Shown: positions 1 through 6,721, counted from the stretch's first letter. The stretch: 14,751 bases of DNA from an uncultured Chitinophaga sp. (GCF_937874145.1 NZ_CALNBI010000134.1:1-14751), one strand, 5' to 3'. Numbers and translations are program-made. Notes: generated from the letters alone by a model not told the origin.

Positions 1-833
1 AGCAGATCCGCCGGGAGGAAGGCGAACGCAATAACATCCGCGAAACCGAATACCAGCTCCGCCTCAAGGAAATGGAAAAGCAGCTGGAAGACCAGCGCCG
101 CCTCGCCGAAGAAATGCGCCGCAAAGCAGAACAAGGCTCCATGCAACTCCAGGGAGAAGTGCAGGAACTCGCCCTGGAAGAAATGCTCCGCTCCGCTTTC
201 CCTTTCGACGCTATCAGCGAAGTCGGCAAAGGCGTGCGCGGCGCCGATTGCATACAAACCGTCCGCAACCAGTTCGGGCAGGAATGCGGCCGTATCATCT
301 ACGAATCCAAGCGCACGAAAGACTTCTCCCGCGAATGGATCGAAAAACTGAAGGCCGACATGCGCTCCCAGGGGGCCGATGTGGCCGTGCTCGTTACCCA
401 GGCCCTCCCGAAAGACATGGACCGCTTCGGTGAAAAAGACGGCGTCTGGATCTGCACTTTTCCCGAAGTGAAAAGCCTCACCTGGGTGCTGCGCGACGCA
501 ATCATGAAAGTCTACAACGCCGTCAAATCCCAGGAAAACAAAGGCGATAAAATGCACCTGCTTTACCATTATCTCACCAGCGGCGAGTTTGCAGAGCAAT
601 GGAGCGCCATCCGCGAAGGGTTCCGGTCCATGAAGCTCTCCATCCAGAAAGAACGCGAAGCCATGGAAAAACTCTGGAAAGCACGCGAAAAACAACTCGA
701 AAAAGTTCTGCTCAACGCCGCACACATCAAAGGCTCCATCGAGGGCATCGCCGGTAGCGACTCGGTCGATCTCCAGCTGCTCGATGATGCCGCCGAAGCT
801 TTACTGGGCCCGCCCGACGGGACCAACGACTAA
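1..833 (+). CDS. DUF2130 domain-containing protein, 5'-truncated
   Basis: The reading frame is open from the first bases of the window (codons in phase with position 3) to the TAA at 831-833, so the true start is upstream; the ATG at 72 is only an internal methionine. The N-terminal visible part, up to about position 180, is a charged Glu/Arg/Lys/Gln-rich coiled coil. It is followed by a globular region that I recognise as DUF2130 (around LEEMLRSAFPFDAISEVGKG and onward) and a second helical, charged C-terminal stretch. Function is unknown. Within the domain an Asp in Gly-Ala-Asp (246-248) and a Glu-Ser-Lys (303-311) sit as in a PD-(D/E)XK nuclease fold, 19 residues apart; this is my inference, not a known activity. 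No signal peptide can be judged because the start is missing. It is followed by a 63-bp gap and an independent-looking gene, and no terminator hairpin is obvious after it. Confidence 0.85.
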   Translation, partial: QIRREEGERNNIRETEYQLRLKEMEKQLEDQRRLAEEMRRKAEQGSMQLQGEVQELALEEMLRSAFPFDAISEVGKGVRGADCIQTVRNQFGQECGRIIYESKRTKDFSREWIEKLKADMRSQGADVAVLVTQALPKDMDRFGEKDGVWICTFPEVKSLTWVLRDAIMKVYNAVKSQENKGDKMHLLYHYLTSGEFAEQWSAIREGFRSMKLSIQKEREAMEKLWKAREKQLEKVLLNAAHIKGSIEGIAGSDSVDLQLLDDAAEALLGPPDGTND

Positions 834-860
834 CGATTTCAAAAAAAATGTGATATAAAC

Positions 861-893
861 CTTGCCGGGGGACTTTTACCGACATACATTTAG
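861..893 (+). promoter_or_regulatory. Candidate Bacteroidota promoter for the HAD gene
   Basis: CTTG at 861-864 and TACATTTAG at 885-893 resemble the -33 (TTTG) and -7 (TAnnTTTG) elements of Bacteroidota housekeeping promoters, with a 20-bp spacer. The -7-like box ends only 3 bp before the ATG at 897, so if it is used the transcript would start at or just past the start codon. That makes this either a leaderless promoter or a chance match. Confidence 0.3.
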
Positions 894-896
894 GGT

Positions 897-1541
897 ATGA
901 ATAACCACAAGTATCAATCCGTGATCTTCGACCTTGGCGCTGTGCTGGTAGACTGGAACCCGCGTTACCTCTACAGCAAAATCTTCGCTACACCCGAAGA
1001 AACGGATCATTTCCTGGAAAACATCTGCACGTCCGACTGGAACGAAATGCAGGACGAGGGCCGCAGCCTGCAGGACGGGACCGAACTCCTCGTGTCGCAG
1101 CACCCGGCTTTCGAGGCGGAGATCCGTGCGTTTTACGGCAGGTGGAAGGAAATGCTGGGGGGCGATATCCCCGGTACGGTGGAAATCCTGAAAGAACTGA
1201 AGGAAAGCGGGCAGTTCAAATTGTACGCCCTCACCAACTGGTCGAGCGAAACATTTCCCATCGCCATTATTGAATATCCCTGGTTGCAGTGGTTCGATGG
1301 CATCGTTGTTTCCGGGAAAGAAAAAATGCGCAAACCGCAGGACGCTTTTTATCAACTGCTGGTCGACCGCCACGGCATCGACAAATCGCAGGCCATCTTT
1401 ATCGATGACAATCTCCGCAATGTGAAAGCAGCGGAAGACTTCGGTATCGAAACCATTCATTTCACTTCCCCCGAGCAACTGCGCGAAGCGCTTACCAGCC
1501 GCGGTATACTCTCTGGTGCCGCACTGCAACAGCAACAGTAA
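897..1541 (+). CDS. HAD-superfamily hydrolase, YihX/haloacid-dehalogenase-like (subfamily IA)
   Basis: A 214-residue cytoplasmic protein with all four HAD motifs: motif I IFDLGAVLVDW with the nucleophile Asp12 (the second motif Asp is Gly14, as is common in YihX-type members), motif II LTNWSS around Thr113, motif III Lys146 in MRKPQ, and motif IV with Asp170-Asp171 in FIDDN. A helical cap lies between motifs I and II (about residues 20-90). The family hydrolyses small phosphate esters, for example sugar phosphates or FMN; some relatives are dehalogenases, and the sequence does not fix the substrate. The ATG at 897 is chosen because motif I follows directly, as in relatives. There is no Shine-Dalgarno sequence. 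A strong terminator lies 40 bp after the stop, so it is probably a single-gene unit. Confidence 0.88.
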   Translation: MNNHKYQSVIFDLGAVLVDWNPRYLYSKIFATPEETDHFLENICTSDWNEMQDEGRSLQDGTELLVSQHPAFEAEIRAFYGRWKEMLGGDIPGTVEILKELKESGQFKLYALTNWSSETFPIAIIEYPWLQWFDGIVVSGKEKMRKPQDAFYQLLVDRHGIDKSQAIFIDDNLRNVKAAEDFGIETIHFTSPEQLREALTSRGILSGAALQQQQ

Positions 1542-1580
1542 TATCTTACGCTTTTTTCATATCTACGAAATTATCTATGT

Positions 1581-1609
1581 AAGCCGCCATCATGGCGGCT
1601 TTTGCTTTA
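1581..1609 (+). terminator. Rho-independent terminator after the HAD gene
   Basis: AAGCCGCCAT at 1581-1590 and ATGGCGGCTT at 1592-1601 are perfect reverse complements (10 bp; the base pairs next to the single central C must open to form a loop). A T-rich run (TTTTGCTTT) follows. It ends the transcript of the HAD hydrolase gene, whose stop is at 1541. Confidence 0.85.
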
Positions 1610-1675
1610 ACATTTCCTTTAGTCAATTTTAACGTTTCTGCAATAAACGGCCAGTAACATTCATGCGTCTATAGC

Positions 1676-1728
1676 GTTGAATATGTATACGATCCGGATG
1701 TGCTGTTGAATAGGTGAAAGGTTGAATA
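1676..1728 (+). repeat. Three direct copies of GTTGAATA upstream of the DUF4136 gene
   Basis: The octamer GTTGAATA occurs at 1676-1683, 1705-1712 and 1721-1728, with start-to-start distances of 29 and 16 bp, all in the 147-bp stretch between the HAD-gene terminator and the ATG at 1757. The last copy contains the TTG that would be the -33 element of the candidate promoter. Such an arrangement could be a set of regulator-binding sites. The copies are seen in the sequence; the regulatory role is inference. Confidence 0.5.
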
Positions 1729-1750
1729 TTACAGATGTACTTAAAATTTG
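1722..1750 (+). promoter_or_regulatory. Candidate promoter for the DUF4136 lipoprotein gene
   Basis: TTG at 1722-1724 and TAAAATTTG at 1742-1750 resemble the Bacteroidota -33 and -7 (TAnnTTTG) elements, with one extra base inside the -7 box and a shortish 17-bp spacer. The box ends 6 bp before the ATG at 1757. An upstream TTG (1748) in the same frame as the gene lies inside this box, which argues for the ATG as the start. Confidence 0.35.
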
Positions 1751-1756
1751 ACACAT

Positions 1757-2401
1757 ATGAAAAGAACAGGACTGATGATGCTAAGTGCGCTCGCCGTTAC
1801 CGCCGTGCTCTTCAGCAGCTGCCGCAAGGAGCCGCTGAATGATATGACCGCGGAGGAATCGCGCATTTATGTGACAAACTACGACGAACAAGCTGATTTC
1901 ACCACCTTCAAAACGTTCAGTATAGTGGACTCCGTTGCGGTGATCAGCAACAGGGAGGGCTCCAAAAAAGAATTGACTGCCTACGACCAGCAGCTGTTAG
2001 CCCAATTGAAATCACAGATGCAGGGACGCGGCTTCACGCTCGTGGACAAAGCGGCCAAACCCGATATCGCCATGAACGTAAGCCGGATCGATAACACGTC
2101 CACATCTATCGGGTATAATCCGGGTTATTGGTCAGGATGGCCGGGTTACTGGGATGCAGGTTACTGGGGTTACCCCGGTTGGAACTACTGGTTCCCCAGC
2201 TATTATTCCGTTTTCAGGTACAATGAAAAATCAGTGGCCATCGACCTGGTGGACCTGAAAAACGCCAAAGAAGGCTCCAACCAGCTGACGGCCATATGGA
2301 ACGCCATGCTGCGCGGCACCGGTGTCTGGAACAGCAATAACCTGGACGCCATGGTGAAAGCCCTCTTCGACCAGAGCCAGTATCTGAAAGCCACCAACTA
2401 A
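1757..2401 (+). CDS. DUF4136 domain-containing lipoprotein
   Basis: A 214-residue predicted lipoprotein. I start it at the ATG at 1757, not the in-frame TTG nine bases earlier, because this gives a clean signal peptide: Met-Lys-Arg, a hydrophobic core and a lipobox-like LFSSC with Cys22. The following Arg-Lys-Glu partly resembles the charged export signal that sends Bacteroidota lipoproteins to the surface, but it is weak. The mature part matches DUF4136: an early FTTFKTF strand, a helix around residues 70-90, then PDIAMNV. Residues 120-150 are extraordinarily rich in aromatics (14 Tyr/Trp in 31, in Gly-Tyr-Trp units), followed by a conserved-looking AIDLVDLKN strand. Function is unknown; envelope location is likely. 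It is 51 bp ahead of an outer-membrane barrel gene in the same direction and could share its transcript. Confidence 0.85.
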   Translation: MKRTGLMMLSALAVTAVLFSSCRKEPLNDMTAEESRIYVTNYDEQADFTTFKTFSIVDSVAVISNREGSKKELTAYDQQLLAQLKSQMQGRGFTLVDKAAKPDIAMNVSRIDNTSTSIGYNPGYWSGWPGYWDAGYWGYPGWNYWFPSYYSVFRYNEKSVAIDLVDLKNAKEGSNQLTAIWNAMLRGTGVWNSNNLDAMVKALFDQSQYLKATN

Positions 2402-2452
2402 TCCGGGTGGGATTTTGTAAACAGACAGGTTAAAGATTAAAATCGAACGAAC

Positions 2453-3076
2453 ATGAAAAGTATTAAAACCTTCATATTGGGCGTGGCCCTCATCGCAGGG
2501 GGCGCCGTTGCGGCCAGTGCGCAGAGCCGTCCGCCGCTTTCCGTCAACGTTAACTATTCCGTAGCGCAGCCGCTGGGCTCGTTCAAGGATTACGCGGATA
2601 AAACCAGTTTCCGCGGTTGGAACATAGGCGTGCAATACCATTTGAACGATCAGCTGGCAGTTGGACTGAAAACCGGATTCGCGGATTTCTATGAAAGGGT
2701 TCCCCGTGCGGTATATCCCGGTAAAGGCGAAGACATCTCCGCTGTGCAGACCCGCACGCTGCAAACCATTCCCATCCTCGCCACCGTGCAGTATACATTC
2801 ACCAAACCCGATGCGGCCGTGTTGCCGTATGCAGGGCTGGGCGTAGGTACCGCCAACATGAATTACGAGAAATATTGGGGCGAGTTCGTAGAGAAAGAAA
2901 ACAAGTGGGCGTTCCAGGTGAGCCCGGAAGTAGGCGTGAACGTGCCTTTCGGGAAGTATTCACCGTTTATGTTCAACGCCAGCGTGCAATATAACTATGC
3001 GCCGTACAAGCAGTATGAAATCAAGAATTTCAACACGGTACAGGCCAACATTGGTTTGAAGTTCCATATCCAGTAA
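2453..3076 (+). CDS. Outer-membrane beta-barrel protein (small porin-like family)
   Basis: A 207-residue protein with a Sec signal peptide (Lys2, Lys5, hydrophobic core, cleavage expected after Ala-Ser-Ala at residue 23 before Gln). The mature chain is a run of alternating amphipathic strands with aromatic girdles and turns, for example LSVNVNYSVAQPLGSFKDY, WNIGVQYHLNDQLAVGLKTG, QTIPILATVQYTF, PYAGLGVGTANMNY and a last strand QANIGLKFHIQ, as in the 8-stranded OmpW/OmpA-like outer-membrane barrel families. Substrate and role cannot be told. It follows the DUF4136 lipoprotein gene by 51 bp and is closed by a strong terminator. A TTTG (2414-2417) and TAAAATCG (2438-2445) pair upstream is a weak promoter candidate ending 7 bp before the ATG. 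Confidence 0.85.
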   Translation: MKSIKTFILGVALIAGGAVAASAQSRPPLSVNVNYSVAQPLGSFKDYADKTSFRGWNIGVQYHLNDQLAVGLKTGFADFYERVPRAVYPGKGEDISAVQTRTLQTIPILATVQYTFTKPDAAVLPYAGLGVGTANMNYEKYWGEFVEKENKWAFQVSPEVGVNVPFGKYSPFMFNASVQYNYAPYKQYEIKNFNTVQANIGLKFHIQ

Positions 3077-3110
3077 TAGGACCACAAATTAACGGAACAT
3101 GTGAAGTGGA

Positions 3111-3140
3111 GGGGCTGCCGGCAGGCGGCCCCATTTTTTT
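3111..3140 (+). terminator. Rho-independent terminator after the beta-barrel gene
   Basis: GGGGCTGCC (3111-3119) pairs with GGCGGCCCC (3124-3132), a 9-bp stem with one G-U wobble and a GGCA loop, followed by A and seven Ts (3134-3140). The T run is on the plus strand, so it serves the beta-barrel gene; the opposing apbE gene ends immediately beyond it at 3147. Confidence 0.85.
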
Positions 3141-3146
3141 GTGCGC

Positions 3147-4133
3147 TTATTGCACGTCGAAGAAGCCTTCGGTATATTTTTCGCGTATCGTGCCGTCCGC
3201 GTCTTTGTAAATGTACAGCGCCTGCAGTTGCAGTTTGGGATGTTGGCGGATGAAGTCCAGGCCTTTTTCCACGCCAAGGAGGATGAGGGCGTTGTCGTAT
3301 GCGTCGGCGGTCATGGCGTCGGGCGCAGTTACGGTAACGGCGATGATGTTGTTGTGGATGGCTTCGCCGGTGAGGGGATGGATGGTGTGCGCGAATCGCG
3401 TGCCCCCTTCATCGAAGAACCGTTGGTAATTGCCGCTGGTAGCCACCGCGCGATGGGTGAGGCGGAGCCATCCTTTCTCCGGCTTCGCCTCGCTTTGCTG
3501 CTGCCGCTCGATGCCCACGGTCCAGGGTTGGTTTTTGTCGTTATGCCCCAACGCGGCCAGTTCACCACCCACATCCACAAGATAATTCCGGATGCCCCGC
3601 GACCGCAGGAACTGCGCGATCACGTCGGTGGTATATCCCTGCGCAATGCCGTTGCAGTCGATCTCCACGCCGGGCGATTTTTTCAGCAGGTATTTGGACC
3701 GGATGGTGATCTTCTTATAGCCCACGCGATGTAAAGTGCGGCGGATATCGGTTTCGGAAGGTTTCCCTTTCTGGTGGCGCACCACGCCGAAGCCCCAGAG
3801 GTCTACGAGCGGTTTTACGGTGATATCGAACAGTCCTCCGGTGATACGGCTCACTTCCTGTGCTTTGCGGATGACGGGGCGCATGTACGCGTCCATCACC
3901 ACTTTTTCACCTTCGTTGAACCGGTTGATCAGCGACCCCGGCTGGTAGAGCGAAAGGGAGCGGTCGATCTGCCGGAAGAGGGATTCCACTTCATGTTGCA
4001 GCGAGGTGGTGTCTTCGCTCAGGTATTTCACCATGTAGTAGGTGCCCTGCGCTTTCCCTGAAATGGTCATCGCTTCTTGTGCCGACAATTGCAGGGTCGC
4101 CAGGAGGCATCCCGCCAGTAATAAGCCCTTCAT
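3147..4133 (-). CDS. apbE: FAD:protein FMN transferase (ApbE family), exported
   Basis: ApbE enzymes transfer FMN from FAD to a Thr/Ser of target flavoproteins outside the cytoplasmic membrane. Family landmarks in this 328-residue protein are AQGTYYMVKY (28-37), the sugar-fold motif IDCNGIAQGY (158-167), LVDVGGELAALG (185-196), ATSGNYQRFF (231-240), HTIHPLTG (249-256) and the metal-site region TADAYDNALILLG (275-287). In many ApbE proteins the last motif has Thr where this has Asn281, a metal-ligand position. The start is taken at the ATG at 4133, giving a signal peptide ending in Leu-Ser-Ala-Gln. A GTG at 4157 overlaps the stop codon of the upstream gene (GTGA) and would add eight residues. 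LAGC at residues 6-9 looks like a lipobox but lies too early for a normal lipoprotein signal. It is downstream of glutaryl-CoA dehydrogenase, with 20 bp between stop and ATG, so probably co-transcribed. No flavinylation target is visible in the window. Confidence 0.9.
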   Translation of the reverse strand: MKGLLLAGCLLATLQLSAQEAMTISGKAQGTYYMVKYLSEDTTSLQHEVESLFRQIDRSLSLYQPGSLINRFNEGEKVVMDAYMRPVIRKAQEVSRITGGLFDITVKPLVDLWGFGVVRHQKGKPSETDIRRTLHRVGYKKITIRSKYLLKKSPGVEIDCNGIAQGYTTDVIAQFLRSRGIRNYLVDVGGELAALGHNDKNQPWTVGIERQQQSEAKPEKGWLRLTHRAVATSGNYQRFFDEGGTRFAHTIHPLTGEAIHNNIIAVTVTAPDAMTADAYDNALILLGVEKGLDFIRQHPKLQLQALYIYKDADGTIREKYTEGFFDVQ

Positions 4134-4153
4134 GCGCCCAAAATAATAAAACG

Positions 4154-5332
4154 TCACGAGAATGCATTGAATCCGGTGATGTCCATCCCGGTGATGAGGA
4201 GATGCACTTCATGGGTGCCTTCGTAAGTGATGACGCTTTCGAGGTTCATCATGTGCCGCATGATGGGATATTCGCCGCTGATGCCCATGGCGCCGAGGAT
4301 CTGCCGGGCTTCGCGTGCGATGCGGATGGCGGTTTCGCAGGAGTTGCGCTTGGCCATGGAAATCTGTTCGGGCGTGGCTCTGTCTGCACTGCGGAGTACG
4401 CCGAGCCGCCAGTTGAGGAGCTGTGCTTTGGTGATATCGGTGATCATTTCCGCGAGTTTTTTCTGGATGAGCTGGAACCCACCGATGGGCCGCCCGAACT
4501 GCACCCTTTCCTTCGCATAGCGCAGGGCGGTATCGTAACAATCCATCGCTGCACCGATTGCACCCCAGGCAATGCCGTAACGGGCGGACGACAGGCAGGA
4601 GAGGGGCGCCTTCAGCCCGCGGGCACCGGGTAGTATATTAGTTTTCGGAATGCGGACGTTGTCCATCACCAGTTCGCCGGTAGCGCTGGCCCGGAGGCTC
4701 CATTTGCCTTTGGTTTCCGGGGTGGAGAAGCCTTCCATCCCGCGTTCCACGATTATTCCCCGCACTTTGTTTTCTGGATCTTTCGCCCAGACCACGGCGA
4801 TATCGGCGAAGGGCGCGTTGGAGATCCACATCTTGGCGCCGTTTAGCAGGATGTGGTCGCCGTCGTCCTCGAAATAGCTGAGCATGCCGGCGGGATTGGA
4901 GCCGAAATCCGGTTCCGTGAGCCCGAAACAGCCCATGAGCTCGCCGGTGGCGAGGCGCGGCAGGAAGCGCTGTTTCTGCTCTTCGCTGCCGAATGCAAAA
5001 ATGGGATACATGACCAGGGAACCCTGGACGGACGCGGTGGAACGTATCCCGCTGTCGCCCCTTTCCAGTTCCTGCATCATCAGTCCGTACGAAATGTAAT
5101 CCATCCCGCCGCCGCCGTATTCCGCGGGGATGGTGGGGCCGAAGCAGCCCAGCGCGCCCAGCGGCCGGAGGATATGCGAAGGGAACACTGCGCGCTGGCA
5201 GCAATCATCGATAATAGGAGTGATCTCTTTTTTGACCCACTCGCGCACGGAAGCACGTACGAGGAGGTGTTCGTCTGTCAATAATTCGTCGATGGCGTAA
5301 TAATCGGGCGATTGGAAAAGGTCCTGGTGCAT
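4154..5332 (-). CDS. gcdH: Glutaryl-CoA dehydrogenase (acyl-CoA dehydrogenase family)
   Basis: FAD-dependent oxidation and decarboxylation of glutaryl-CoA to crotonyl-CoA in lysine and tryptophan breakdown, cytoplasmic. The 392-residue protein is collinear with known glutaryl-CoA dehydrogenases: ERGDSGIRS holds Glu90 and Arg97, matching the human residues Glu87 and Arg94, the latter binding the substrate carboxylate; FGLTEPDFGSNPAGM (136-150) is the flavin-side signature; KWSLRASATGELVMD and ARYGIAWG are typical; the catalytic base is Glu371 in YEGTHEVH, near the C-terminus. These residues separate it from generic acyl-CoA dehydrogenases. The ATG at 5332 is chosen because homology begins there; the frame stays open upstream to 5899 but runs across the opposite-strand YciI-like gene. 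The first gene of a probable two-gene unit with apbE; divergent from the YciI-like gene, sharing a 78-bp promoter region. Confidence 0.93.
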   Translation of the reverse strand: MHQDLFQSPDYYAIDELLTDEHLLVRASVREWVKKEITPIIDDCCQRAVFPSHILRPLGALGCFGPTIPAEYGGGGMDYISYGLMMQELERGDSGIRSTASVQGSLVMYPIFAFGSEEQKQRFLPRLATGELMGCFGLTEPDFGSNPAGMLSYFEDDGDHILLNGAKMWISNAPFADIAVVWAKDPENKVRGIIVERGMEGFSTPETKGKWSLRASATGELVMDNVRIPKTNILPGARGLKAPLSCLSSARYGIAWGAIGAAMDCYDTALRYAKERVQFGRPIGGFQLIQKKLAEMITDITKAQLLNWRLGVLRSADRATPEQISMAKRNSCETAIRIAREARQILGAMGISGEYPIMRHMMNLESVITYEGTHEVHLLITGMDITGFNAFS

Positions 5333-5410
5333 GGTATGAGATTTTTGCTGTATGTCCGAATTTACGGAATTACGCCAAAGTTGTAACTTACGCCGGCAAA
5401 TCTGTCGCTT

Positions 5411-5845
5411 ATGGCCAAATTGATACCTGTGTTCCTGCTGGGCGTTTTCCTCACGCTCGTGATCGCCAGTTTTTCTTCCCGGATACGGCAACAATCCGCC
5501 CGGCCCGATATCAGCGAAGCAGATTCGGTGGCCCAATCCGCGATCGTGCAGCAATACTGGATGGTATTTTTCAAAAATGGCACGGCGGTGGAGGGTGATC
5601 CGGTATCGTCGGCGCTGATCGAGGAAGCGCATGTCATGCATATCCGCAACCTCACCCGCGAAGGAAAAATGATGCTGGCGGGCGCTTTCGCGGAGTACGA
5701 TGACCTGCGCGCGATTTACGTGCTGAAGGCGGCAGACAGCCTGGAAGCGGCAAGCCTGGTCAAGGCCGACAGTGCAGTGGCCACAGGTCGGTTGCAGTTT
5801 GAACTGAAGCCCTGGTGGACGGCCCGGAACTGTGTTTTCCGGTAA
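5411..5845 (+). CDS. YciI-like domain protein with N-terminal membrane segment
   Basis: A 144-residue protein. Residues 4-20 form one hydrophobic segment (IPVFLLGVFLTLVIAS) followed by Arg24/Arg26 and a polar linker; from about residue 48 the chain matches the YciI/YCII-related fold: YWMVFFKNG, EEAHVMHIRNLTREGKMMLAG with the conserved His, AIYVLKAADSLEAASLVKADSAV and the closing GRLQFELKPWWTA. YciI domains are ferredoxin-like and usually stand alone as roughly 100-residue cytosolic proteins of uncertain function; some fused forms act in dechlorination or are linked to sigma factors. The membrane segment is therefore unusual. There is no obvious signal-peptidase site, so it may be an anchor. 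It is divergent from gcdH and convergent with pyrF, and sits alone between them. Confidence 0.78.
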   Translation: MAKLIPVFLLGVFLTLVIASFSSRIRQQSARPDISEADSVAQSAIVQQYWMVFFKNGTAVEGDPVSSALIEEAHVMHIRNLTREGKMMLAGAFAEYDDLRAIYVLKAADSLEAASLVKADSAVATGRLQFELKPWWTARNCVFR

Positions 5846-5859
5846 ACGCCCTGAAAGCG

Positions 5860-5885
5860 GAAACGCCCCCGGCCGGGAGCGTTTC
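5860..5885. terminator. Hairpin between convergent yciI-like and pyrF genes
   Basis: GAAACGCCCCCGG (5860-5872) is nearly the exact reverse complement of CCGGGAGCGTTTC (5873-5885), with one mismatch, so a long stem forms, with a few central bases opened as a loop. The plus-strand side continues TTCATTATTTCC and the minus side has only a short T run, so the termination strength is modest. It lies 14 bp after the YciI-like stop and 32 bp after the pyrF stop and may serve both. Confidence 0.65.
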
Positions 5886-5917
5886 TTCATTATTTCCAAT
5901 ACATATTTACGGAAGGA

Positions 5918-6721
5918 TTACTGGATGTATGTCGCCATTTCGGCCTGGAGGGCCTGGGCGGCGGCGCGCGCATCCTCCGCAAACCGCTCGTTGTTGCCGG
6001 CATAGATCACGGCGCGGCTGGCGTTCACCAGGAGCCCGATATCCGCGTTCCTGCCTTTTTCGGTAATATCCTTCAGGCTGCCGCCCTGCGCGCCCACACC
6101 GGGTACGAGCAGGAAGTGGTCGGGGATGATCTTGCGGACATTGGCCACGGAATCCGCCTGGGTAGCACCGATCACGAACATCATGTTATCGGGTGTGCCC
6201 CAGGAAGCACAGGTGCGGAGCACGTTTTCATATAACAGCCCTTCGCCCGCCGGCTGCAGCTGGAAGTCGCGGCTGCCCTCGTTGCTGGTAAGCCCCAGTA
6301 CAATGGCGAATTTGTCGGAGAAGCCGAGGAATGGCTCCACGCTATCGCGGCCCATATACGGCGCCACGGTCACCGAATCGAAGCCGTAGGTCTCGTAAAA
6401 GGTTTTGGCGTAGTAGGTGGAGGTGTTGCCGATATCGCCGCGTTTGGCATCGGCGATGGTGAATACATTCTTCGGGATGTACTCGATCGTGCGCTGCAGG
6501 CTTTCCCAGCCGCGGATGCCCTGGCATTCGTAAAAAGCCGTGTTGATCTTGTAAGCCACGCAAAGGTCGTGCGTGGCGTCGATAATGGCTTTGTTGAAGG
6601 CAAACATCGGGTCGGCGTGGGATAACAGGTGTTTGGGGATCTTATTCAAGTCCGTATCGAGGCCGATACATAAGTAAGATTTCCTGTCCCGGATGAGCTG
6701 AACCAATTCCTGTCTATTCAT
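5918..6721 (-). CDS. pyrF: Orotidine 5'-phosphate decarboxylase, long (type 2) form
   Basis: Last step of UMP synthesis: decarboxylation of orotidine 5'-phosphate, cytoplasmic. The 267-residue length and sequence fit the longer PyrF subfamily found in mycobacteria and Bacteroidota, not the roughly 230-residue E. coli type. The diagnostic active site is ADAKRGDIGNT (residues 90-100; Asp91, Lys93 and Asp96 form the charged network), with the substrate-binding CIGLDTDLNKIP (Asp22) and AYKINTAFYE (Lys58) before it and GLTSNEGS and VPGVGAQGG phosphate-binding loops after it. The ATG at 6721 starts directly at the conserved first helix. No other pyrimidine gene is adjacent. It is divergent from the exported isomerase/epimerase gene across a 115-bp AT-rich region. 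Confidence 0.95.
   Translation of the reverse strand: MNRQELVQLIRDRKSYLCIGLDTDLNKIPKHLLSHADPMFAFNKAIIDATHDLCVAYKINTAFYECQGIRGWESLQRTIEYIPKNVFTIADAKRGDIGNTSTYYAKTFYETYGFDSVTVAPYMGRDSVEPFLGFSDKFAIVLGLTSNEGSRDFQLQPAGEGLLYENVLRTCASWGTPDNMMFVIGATQADSVANVRKIIPDHFLLVPGVGAQGGSLKDITEKGRNADIGLLVNASRAVIYAGNNERFAEDARAAAQALQAEMATYIQ

Noticed and set aside
876..1535. A 219-codon minus-strand frame opposite the HAD hydrolase
   Set aside because: The plus strand shows all four HAD motifs, and the antisense translation resembles nothing.
4107..4133. Lipoprotein signal in ApbE (LAGC at residues 6-9)
   Set aside because: The hydrophobic stretch before the Cys is only about six residues, and a normal Sec cleavage site (Leu-Ser-Ala-Gln) follows, so ordinary export is more likely.
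5333..5899. In-frame upstream extension of glutaryl-CoA dehydrogenase by 189 codons
   Set aside because: Homology begins at the ATG at 5332, and the extension is antisense to the YciI-like gene and crosses the divergent promoter region and a terminator hairpin.
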